From positions 1-64,000 of the forward strand of contig JAQQAL010000021.1 in assembly GCA_028532855.1 (NCBI GenBank): a stretch of 64,000 bases of DNA, in the 5' to 3' direction. The notes beneath the pieces are model-generated. The model ran no database searches. It was not told the origin of the DNA and saw nothing but the letters and a program-made list of their open reading frames with translations. Position 1 is the stretch's first letter. Each line of letters begins with the position of its first letter. The position numbers and the translations under genes were made by a program. This DNA comes from Candidatus Thalassospirochaeta sargassi (GTDB taxonomy: Bacteria > Spirochaetota > Spirochaetia > UBA9216). This document shows, piece by piece, positions 20,028 through 27,666 of this stretch.

Positions 20028-20850
20028 GTATAAGCACCTTTGAGAAGAAGTCGGAAATCAGGGATATTGCAATTACGAGAGAAGCAATAGCCAATGCAGG
20101 ATATAATACTGACCATGGGGCAACAGATATTATCTGCTTATTTTCAATAACCATCATTCCCCAGTCAGGGGTAGGCGGCTGTAATCCGACACCTAAAAAT
20201 CCAAGCGACGCAACCATCATGATGGAATACGCAAAACGGGCGGTAGCTTCTACTATAATCGGCCCAAGCGTATTAGGAAGGATCTGTCTGAACATTATAG
20301 AAAAATTGTTTTCACCCATTATTCGGGCAGCATCAACATATTCCCGGCCTTTATGAGTCAACAGAGTTCCACGGGCTACTCTGGCTGTCGCCGGAATATA
20401 GGCAATGGAGATCATAAGGGTAAGACTCATTATCGTGGAATCACCTAATACCCCCAAAATAACCATGGCAAGTACCAGAGCCGGAATCGACATCAATACA
20501 TCCAGAATTCTTAAAAAGATTTTGTCTACCAAGCCGCCGAAATAGCCGGCAGAAAATCCGATAATTATTCCTGCCGCTGTAGAGAAAAAAGAGGTAAATA
20601 GAGCAACGGTCAGTATGGATCGACTTCCTGTTACAATTCTCGCAAGGAGATCTCTTCCCAATGCATCAGTACCCAGAAGATGGCCGCCGGTTCCCGGTGG
20701 AGCTATCTGATTTTGCGTATCCATTTCCGTATAAGTAAAATTCATTAGCGAAGGACCTGCTAAAGCGAGGAAGATCCAAAGAAACAGAACCGCAAAACCG
20801 GCTATCGCTAGCGGATTTGATTTCAGATCATGCAGTATGCGCCTCATCAA
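20017..20850 (-). CDS. ABC transporter permease (DppC/OppC family)
   Basis: GTDALGRDLLARIVTGSRSIL and EYVDAARIMGENNFSIMFRQILPN EAA loop. Confidence 0.92.
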   Translation of the reverse strand: MMRRILHDLKSNPLAIAGFAVLFLWIFLALAGPSLMNFTYTEMDTQNQIAPPGTGGHLLGTDALGRDLLARIVTGSRSILTVALFTSFFSTAAGIIIGFSAGYFGGLVDKIFLRILDVLMSIPALVLAMVILGVLGDSTIMSLTLMISIAYIPATARVARGTLLTHKGREYVDAARIMGENNFSIMFRQILPNTLGPIIVEATARFAYSIMMVASLGFLGVGLQPPTPDWGMMVIENKQIISVAPWSVLYPALAIASLVIAISLISDFFSKVLIHES

Positions 20851-21812
20851 TCCACCCCCTTCGCCAGTCTGACCCTGGGATTCAACACTCCGTACAGGGT
20901 ATCGGTTATCAGTGTGGAAACAACAAAGATAAAGGTAATGAACAATACACAGGCCTCAATAAGCGGGACATCCCTAGTTTTTATCGCACTCATTGTCAGA
21001 GATCCGAGTCCGGGAAAACCGAAGAGGGTTTCAACAACTATCAGCCCGCCAAAAAGCCATCCCATGTTCATACCGATGATAGTAATCGTAGGCAGGAGAG
21101 CATTTTTCAATGCATGTCTGAAAATTACATATCTTCGCGGCAGCCCCTTAAGAGTGGCGGCTCTGACATAATCAGAATCCATTACCTGGATCATTGACGA
21201 TCTCTGCATTCTCGAAACATAACCGAACATGACAATTGTAATTGAAAGTGCAGGAAGAATGAGAATATTCAGATTACCCCATAATGATTCACCAATCGGA
21301 ATAACACTGGTTATTGGAAGAATTTTAAGCTTTACCGAAAACAGCGTTATAAACAAAACTCCTGAAACAAATTCCGGCAAAGCCATTGTAGCCAGACCGA
21401 AAAAAGAGATAATCTGATCAGAGAGTTTTCCCGCCCTTACCCCGGCAACCACCCCGAAAAATATCGAAAGCGGAACATAAAAAAGCAGCGCGGTAATAGC
21501 CAGAACAAGCGAATGACCAACCTTTCTCCAAAGAATGGAATTAATTGCAACTCCACGCATATAGAGACTCTCTCCAAGATCGCCTTGAAGCAGTCCGGAA
21601 AACCACCGCCAGTAGCGAACCAGGAAAGGATCATTCAAGCCCATACTCTCACGAAGAGATGCGAGCCCTTCCGGTGTGGAATTCTGTCCCAGAACCATCT
21701 GGGCGACATCACCGGGCATCAGTTCTACAAGGAAAAAGATTAAAAATGACATTACGGCCAGGGTCGCAACCATGGACCCCAGCCGTACAATAAATCTACG
21801 AATAAAAAACAT
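20847..21812 (-). CDS. ABC transporter permease (DppB/OppB family)
   Basis: ORF 20847..21851; likely start MFFIRRFIVRLG at 21812, just upstream of the SBP stop. Contains DYVRAATLKGLPRRYVIFRHALKNALLPTITIIG. Confidence 0.92.
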   Translation of the reverse strand: MFFIRRFIVRLGSMVATLAVMSFLIFFLVELMPGDVAQMVLGQNSTPEGLASLRESMGLNDPFLVRYWRWFSGLLQGDLGESLYMRGVAINSILWRKVGHSLVLAITALLFYVPLSIFFGVVAGVRAGKLSDQIISFFGLATMALPEFVSGVLFITLFSVKLKILPITSVIPIGESLWGNLNILILPALSITIVMFGYVSRMQRSSMIQVMDSDYVRAATLKGLPRRYVIFRHALKNALLPTITIIGMNMGWLFGGLIVVETLFGFPGLGSLTMSAIKTRDVPLIEACVLFITFIFVVSTLITDTLYGVLNPRVRLAKGVD

Positions 21813-21813
21813 G

Positions 21814-23313
21814 CTACTCCGAAATATAGGTTTCTTTATACCTGGTAACAAAAGTCATCGGCTGAGAATAGTCTTTGACTTCCTTCCTTAAAGCAACATA
21901 ATACGGAACCTGTATATTGAGGATAGTTCCGCGATCATAGAAAACCTTTGCCAGTTCATCGTAATATCCCTGACGTACCGTATCATCAACCTCTGCAAGG
22001 ATTTTGCCGATTAGCTCATCAACCCTGGGCTCATTTATATGAGATTCATTCCAAGGCCCTTCGGAATGGTAGGCAAGCATCAGCAGCATGGAAGGATCAG
22101 GTCGACCGCCCCATCCTGTAAGCAGCATCGGAGCATTCATCCAGTACTGTGAAAGATAAACATCTCTGGAATAACCCTTAAGCTGAACATCAAAACCTGC
22201 AGGCGCCGCAAGCTCCTTTATTGTCTGAGTAAGTTCTTTTCCGAAAGGATGGTCAGATCCATAGTATAATTCTACTGACAAACCGTTCGGATAACCGGCT
22301 TCTGCAAGAAGCTCTTTTGCTTTTTCAATATCCTGTCCCCTGAAAGGAATATCATAATACTGAGACTGATTATTCAAAATAGGCGATTCGTTATAAAAGA
22401 TATCTACACCAAGTTCACCCTGACATGCTGCGGCAAGAACTTCCGGATCCATACAGTACTTCATAGCCTGTCGAACACGGTTGTCGTTGAAGGGCTCCCT
22501 GTCTGCCGCAAGTGCTACAAAACGATGCTCCTGATAAGGAGAAATAACTTCAAACCCTGCAGCTTCCAAACGGTCTTTGTGGATAACTGTTGCGAAAGGC
22601 GCAATATCTACCTTACCGGCCTCGAGCATATTCATACTTGCATCAATATCAGGTACAAAATATATTCTGAGTTCATCAGCCTTGGGCAGCCCTGCTACCC
22701 AGTATTCTTCATTTTTTACGAGAAGAGCAGATTCTTTCGGTCGCAGTTCAGCCATTTTAAATGCGCCCGTACCCATGGGCTGTGATTCGCCGAGTGAAGC
22801 ATAATCATAATCAGAAGAAAGCATCATCATGTTATATGCCAGGAAAAGATAAATAAATGTAGGACGCACTTCTTTCAAAGTAAGCACTACTGTATAGTCA
22901 TCAGGTGTTTCTATACTTTCAACAATCTGGAAGTCTGCTTTTTGAAGATGCCCCAGATCAGGATCCTGTGTTCTTTCAATTGTGAACTTCACATCCTCAG
23001 ATGTAAAATCAGATCCGTCATGAAACTTAACTCCTTCCTGTAGTTTTAACGTCCAAACCTTACCATCGGTAGTACTCCAGTCTTTTGCCAGACATGGAAT
23101 AACTTCATTGGTTTCAGGATCCAGTTCTACAAGATATTCGTATATAGTGCAGTTCATGGAAAAGGTCTGCCCATCCCATACCCCCGGGGTAATCAGGTTC
23201 GGAACCTGATCTGCAACTCTTACAATGTTCTTAGGTGTTTCCTGCTGTCCAGTCGCAGAAACAGAAAAGATTAATAGCATAGCCATAAGAATTAGAAAAA
23301 GTGATTTTTTCAT
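21814..23313 (-). CDS. ABC transporter substrate-binding protein, family 5 (peptide/nickel type)
   Basis: Signal peptide; KDWSTTDGKVWTLKLQEGVKFHDGSDFTSEDVKFTIER signature. Confidence 0.93.
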   Translation of the reverse strand: MKKSLFLILMAMLLIFSVSATGQQETPKNIVRVADQVPNLITPGVWDGQTFSMNCTIYEYLVELDPETNEVIPCLAKDWSTTDGKVWTLKLQEGVKFHDGSDFTSEDVKFTIERTQDPDLGHLQKADFQIVESIETPDDYTVVLTLKEVRPTFIYLFLAYNMMMLSSDYDYASLGESQPMGTGAFKMAELRPKESALLVKNEEYWVAGLPKADELRIYFVPDIDASMNMLEAGKVDIAPFATVIHKDRLEAAGFEVISPYQEHRFVALAADREPFNDNRVRQAMKYCMDPEVLAAACQGELGVDIFYNESPILNNQSQYYDIPFRGQDIEKAKELLAEAGYPNGLSVELYYGSDHPFGKELTQTIKELAAPAGFDVQLKGYSRDVYLSQYWMNAPMLLTGWGGRPDPSMLLMLAYHSEGPWNESHINEPRVDELIGKILAEVDDTVRQGYYDELAKVFYDRGTILNIQVPYYVALRKEVKDYSQPMTFVTRYKETYISE

Positions 23314-23553
23314 TATATTTCTCCTTTATATACGATTGTAAATTTATTGCAGCAATCTTGTCAACGAATATTTAGACTTCTAAGGATTATATAGACGTAA
23401 TAAGGTTATATATCACCATTTACATTGTTATTTTAATAGAGTTCTAAATATTAGAGGTGTAAATCTTTTTTTGTTTTTTGGAGTTTATTGTATTTACGTC
23501 TCATTAAACATCATATATAGTTTATAAAATACTATTTTACGGGTTGGAAAAAG

Positions 23554-24027
23554 TTGAACATTGATCTTAGCGATGAACTATTATCCAGTCTACGTCGGAT
23601 TATCAGGGCTGTAGACATTCATTCAAAATCACTGCTGAAAAAGTACGGACTGACAGGACCACAGCTTATTGTCCTTTCAGAATTGGAAAGATCCAAGGAA
23701 CTGAGTATTTCCGCAATATCAAAAAAAGTGAGCCTGAGTCAGGCAACGGTAACAACAATTATCAACCGGCTTGAACAGCAGGGCCTATTGTCCAGAGAGC
23801 GAAACAGTCTGGATAAACGCAGAGTTAATGTACGATTCTCCGACAAAGGTGAAGCAATCCTTCAAAAAAAGCCGAGTTTGCTACAATTAGATTTTGTAAA
23901 GAAATTCAATAAACTTGAGGAATGGGAACAGTACCTACTACTCTCCAGTGTTAGCAAAATCGCTTCAATGATGGACGCTGAAAATATCAATGCTGAACCG
24001 GTTCTGACTTCCGAAGAAAAAATATAA
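23554..24027 (+). CDS. MarR family transcriptional regulator
   Basis: LTGPQLIVLSELERSKELSISAISKKVSLSQATVTTIINRLEQQGLLSRERNSLDKRRVNVRFSDKG. Confidence 0.9.
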   Translation: MNIDLSDELLSSLRRIIRAVDIHSKSLLKKYGLTGPQLIVLSELERSKELSISAISKKVSLSQATVTTIINRLEQQGLLSRERNSLDKRRVNVRFSDKGEAILQKKPSLLQLDFVKKFNKLEEWEQYLLLSSVSKIASMMDAENINAEPVLTSEEKI

Positions 24028-24063
24028 TACCTGTTTCTGATAAATTCATTATATAATTATCCC

Positions 24064-25332
24064 ATGAACATAAAAGCTGTAATACTTGACAGCAGTAATT
24101 CCAAAGATGACGCCCTGGAATTACTGATAAACAAGGCATCCATCCACACAAATAAATTATCCGGAACTGAGATTAAACACCTGGTGCATGAAAGAGAAAA
24201 AATCGCAACAACATTAGTGTCAGAAAATATCGCCTTTCCTCATGCTGTCAAACAGGGTATGGATGAAAGCCTGATTATACTAGGCGTGGGTCGCAAACCG
24301 ATTCTATGGACTAAGCCTGATCAGTATGTACAGGTGATCGTCCTATTTGTCGGAGGAAACAAACAGCATCTGCAATCCATGAGTTTTACTGCCAGGATAT
24401 TGCGAAACCCGGTAATCCTGAAAGAAATCCTTAATGCAGAGGATGAGAAGGATGTACTTGATATCATCCGCAGAAACTCAGCTGCAACCGACAACCCGGC
24501 CGATTCTGAAAGTGCGCAGGAACATAATATCGCCATGCTGAAAGCGGCCGAAATGCTTCAAACGGAATTACACAACTCGGCTCTTGCTGTCATCGATGAT
24601 GTGTTTTCAAGCAGTAAACCGGCCAGCAGCTGGTATGAAAATTTTGACGGATGGGTTTTGACCACCAGAAGCTGCTGTCTGTCTGATAAAGACATTGCAG
24701 AAGACAGACAGGTATCTATTTCCAATTCCGATATCATTTTTACCGAAAATGAATTAAAGCACTTAACAATGGAGGGATATTTCAAAGATATAGATTCTCT
24801 GATAATCCTCTATGGCAAGCAGGCAAGCAACAGCATTTCTTCAATACGGGTTGTTAATCTTCAGCACAAAGAAGAGATAAGCTTTATTGAAGGTATTCCA
24901 TATGACGTTTCACGGAGAGCCCTGCAGCTTGCCCGCGAAATCGGTATGGAAGGGCGTGAAGGAAAACCTGTAGGATGCCTCTTCGTAATAGGTTCCGAAG
25001 AAACATTGAAAGACTACACACATCAACTCATAGTTAATCCGTTTTCAGGCTATCCGGAAGAGCAGAGAAATATCATTGATCCTTCACTGGAAGAGACCGT
25101 CAAGGAATTCTCCAAGATAGACGGGGCATTTATCATCAAACCTGACGGCACTATTAAATCAGCAGGAACCTACATTGCTATCTCGCCGCAGACCCTGGAG
25201 CATCACCCCGGAGAAGGGGCGAGACATGCGAGCGCCCGTGGCATAACAGCTGTCACAGACTGTCTTTCCATCGCAGTATCCGAGTCTACCGGTCGAGTAT
25301 CCGTATATGCTAGGGGTCAGAGGATCCTATAG
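24064..25332 (+). CDS. PTS EIIA (fructose/mannitol-type) domain fused to a DisA_N/DAC diadenylate cyclase domain (CdaZ/DacZ-like C-terminus)
   Basis: aa 1-~145 EIIA-like with candidate phospho-His60 (VSENIAFPHAVKQGMDESLIILGV). aa ~295-422 DAC-like with DGAFI (353-357) and GEGARHASARGITAVTDCLSIAVSESTGRVSVYARG (384-418). Confidence 0.8.
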   Translation: MNIKAVILDSSNSKDDALELLINKASIHTNKLSGTEIKHLVHEREKIATTLVSENIAFPHAVKQGMDESLIILGVGRKPILWTKPDQYVQVIVLFVGGNKQHLQSMSFTARILRNPVILKEILNAEDEKDVLDIIRRNSAATDNPADSESAQEHNIAMLKAAEMLQTELHNSALAVIDDVFSSSKPASSWYENFDGWVLTTRSCCLSDKDIAEDRQVSISNSDIIFTENELKHLTMEGYFKDIDSLIILYGKQASNSISSIRVVNLQHKEEISFIEGIPYDVSRRALQLAREIGMEGREGKPVGCLFVIGSEETLKDYTHQLIVNPFSGYPEEQRNIIDPSLEETVKEFSKIDGAFIIKPDGTIKSAGTYIAISPQTLEHHPGEGARHASARGITAVTDCLSIAVSESTGRVSVYARGQRIL

Positions 25333-26056
25333 AATCACGCAGATACGTCGCGCCCTTTTCGGACAGACCATAGCTGCTTAATTCCGCCTCCAGTTCTTCA
25401 GCTGTTCCGTATCCGGAAACATATCCGTTCAAACGGGCTGCTATTGTAGAATTTACAATCTCCTCTTCGGATGAATGAACGTTTAAAAATTCAGACATCA
25501 GAAACTTATCAGCCTGAAGAAAGTACTTCTGATGGTAAAACTCTGCGAGGGTGAACCCCGTTAACGGCGCAACTGCAGTAGTAAAGACTACTCCTGCCGC
25601 CTTTTCTCTATTGCTTTTTGACTCTTCAGCCAGCAACCTCTGTTCTTCATTATGATACAGAATTATTGACCGGTATTGACTGAACCCGCCGCCGTATAGG
25701 GGATTGTGGCTGTCCCAGAAAAGTTCCAGCAGCCTGGAATATGAAATAATCTCAGGATTATAATCTATCTGAATAGTTTCGGTGTGATTGCCGATATTCT
25801 GGTAAGTCGGATTATCCGTTGTTCCGCCGGCATAACCAACCCTGGTGCGAATGACTCCTGGTAACTGCCCGAACCGGGCATCAGGGCCCCAGAATCATCC
25901 AAGGCCGAAGGTAGCTGTTTCTACTCCATCAGACCGGGGAATATCAACCGGAGAAGTTTTAAAATCGCCTGACGAATCCTGCTCCATACCCCCTGATGCC
26001 GAGATGGAGAATACAGCCATAGTCAGAATAAAGCCTGCAATAATCATCTTTTTCAC
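25310..26056 (-). CDS. msrA: Peptide methionine sulfoxide reductase MsrA, exported, candidate selenoprotein (in-frame TGA = Sec at 25897-25895)
   Basis: Single frame from GTG at 26056 (RBS GGAGGTG) to the stop at 25310, interrupted only by TGA inside GLG-U-FWGPDARFG, the position of the catalytic Cys in GCFWG. Downstream GYAGGTTDNPTYQNIGNHTETIQIDYNP and FWDSHNP are typical MsrA. Confidence 0.85.
25871..25897 (-). promoter_or_regulatory. Candidate bacterial SECIS element just downstream of the Sec UGA
   Basis: Coding strand: TGA-TTCTGGGGCCCTGATGCCCGGTTCGGGCA. Hairpin TGCCCG-GTT-CGGGCA (6 bp, loop starting with G) with the loop 20 nt after the UGA; outer CTGG/CCAG can also pair. Confidence 0.6.
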
Positions 26057-26184
26057 CGACCACCTCCAATAGGTACTTTACTATTATACTAATGATTTAC
26101 TGTTAGGAGAAGGAAAAATAAACGCATTCTGAAAATTACCCTTACTTGATGCGAGGACCCCGTATCTAAATACAGTTTATTCAA

Positions 26185-27006
26185 TTAGACAAAAAAATCG
26201 CTTTCAACTCTTCGAACATATTCGCTGTCCAGCATGGCGACATGTGATAAAAATGCAGGATCATCAAAGTATTTAGCATTAACAGGACAGCTCAGAACAC
26301 AGGCATGACATTTAATACATACGCCTGAAACCAAACTTACATCTGTACTGTCGATCGATCCCATGGGACAGACCCGGGCACAAATTTTACACTTAGTACA
26401 TTTAACTTTGTTCGTTTTCGGTTTAGCCTTTAAAAAGTTTGTCGCTTCTCCATTAACACCTTTGGGGCAATAGTATTCTTTAGCCGGAGATACACCCTTT
26501 ACCTCAATCTGCCGATGCATATTGTATTTACCGAGCTTATAGCAAATATCCTGAGAAAAACCTTTCAGCCTGTCAATATCATCCGCATCAGGGCGGCCGG
26601 ATGCCAACACATCAGAAAAAGGATGGCGGCCGACAACAGCTGCGCCTGCAATGGTTCTGAAATCATTTGCTTCCAGCAAATCCCGCAGCTCACTCAACGC
26701 GTCATCATAGCTTCTGTTGCCGAATGTAACCACGGGAATAGCAAAAGCACCGTTACCTGCAAAGTTTTCTTTTACAGCCGGCAGGGTCTTATTAGGAATT
26801 CTCCCGGCGTAAACAGGTAAACCGAAAACCACTATAGTGTTTACATCAAAAACCCATCGTGTTCTTCTGGCTTCAGGTAGTGTAAAATTAATCGTTTCTA
26901 TTTCATCGTCAAAAGAGGCGGCGATCTCTTCGGCAATTTTTGTTACAATCTTTTCAGTATTCCCTGTAGGGCTGAAAAAAACGGCTTTTATATTGTATTT
27001 TTTCAA
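26185..27006 (-). CDS. EFR1-type protein: flavodoxin-like domain plus 2x[4Fe-4S] ferredoxin
   Basis: FSPTGNTEKIV at N-term; CTKCKICARVCPMGSI and CIKCHACVLSCPVNA clusters. Confidence 0.88.
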   Translation of the reverse strand: MKKYNIKAVFFSPTGNTEKIVTKIAEEIAASFDDEIETINFTLPEARRTRWVFDVNTIVVFGLPVYAGRIPNKTLPAVKENFAGNGAFAIPVVTFGNRSYDDALSELRDLLEANDFRTIAGAAVVGRHPFSDVLASGRPDADDIDRLKGFSQDICYKLGKYNMHRQIEVKGVSPAKEYYCPKGVNGEATNFLKAKPKTNKVKCTKCKICARVCPMGSIDSTDVSLVSGVCIKCHACVLSCPVNAKYFDDPAFLSHVAMLDSEYVRRVESDFFV

Positions 27007-27494
27007 GCTATCGACTTTACCCAGCTTAAAATATCTTTATAATCATCCTCGTTAGGATGCCTGCGCCTGATGTTCAACATTCTCCCAAAGCAGGTTTTGT
27101 AGTTTTCTTCCAGTTTCAAATTTTTATCTTCAACTAGGTTTTTAATCTTAGCCAGGGTAGTCTTATCTGATTTACCCCTGCCGATCCAGGTAATAAAGCT
27201 ATAAATTTTCACCTCTTCATGGAAAGATGCGCCGTTGATTTGAACCAGCCACTCTCGAAGATTCTTATGCAGATTATTTCCATATACTCCTGATCCGATA
27301 ACAATCGTCTCATAATCCTTCAGGTTACATTTTTCATCCTGATCAATTACAACCAAATCCGCATCGCTGTTTCTTTCTACATAACTTAACACGTCGTAGG
27401 TATTCCCTTTATTTTTCGGGCTTACAAGCAATACACTCACATCTTCCTCCGTTAGCTTCATATAAAATAACATAAGCAGGGCTATTATTACCAT
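27003..27494 (-). CDS. Flavodoxin/protoporphyrinogen-oxidase-like (HemG-type) flavodoxin-domain protein
   Basis: VSPKNKGNTYDVLSYVE...YETIVIGSGVYGNNLHKNLREWL. Confidence 0.7.
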   Translation of the reverse strand: MVIIALLMLFYMKLTEEDVSVLLVSPKNKGNTYDVLSYVERNSDADLVVIDQDEKCNLKDYETIVIGSGVYGNNLHKNLREWLVQINGASFHEEVKIYSFITWIGRGKSDKTTLAKIKNLVEDKNLKLEENYKTCFGRMLNIRRRHPNEDDYKDILSWVKSIA

Positions 27495-27666
27495 TAAAAA
27501 GTAAATTACAGAAAGATAATTGCCTTTTCTGTCTTAATTCCGAAACAGCGTCCCCTGTGGTATGCCGAATTATTTTTACTCTAATAATTATTTATCGATA
27601 CAGCTTGACTTTTTTCTATATATATATTATTTTATATATATAACACAGACTATTATAGGGAAAAAT

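Noticed and set aside
25310-25636. ORF-track call of a separate 108-aa protein with TTG start
   Set aside because: It is the C-terminal part of MsrA; the true frame extends upstream through an in-frame TGA to 26056.
25845-26072. 75-aa plus-strand ORF
   Set aside because: Antisense to the N-terminal half of the Sec-MsrA gene.
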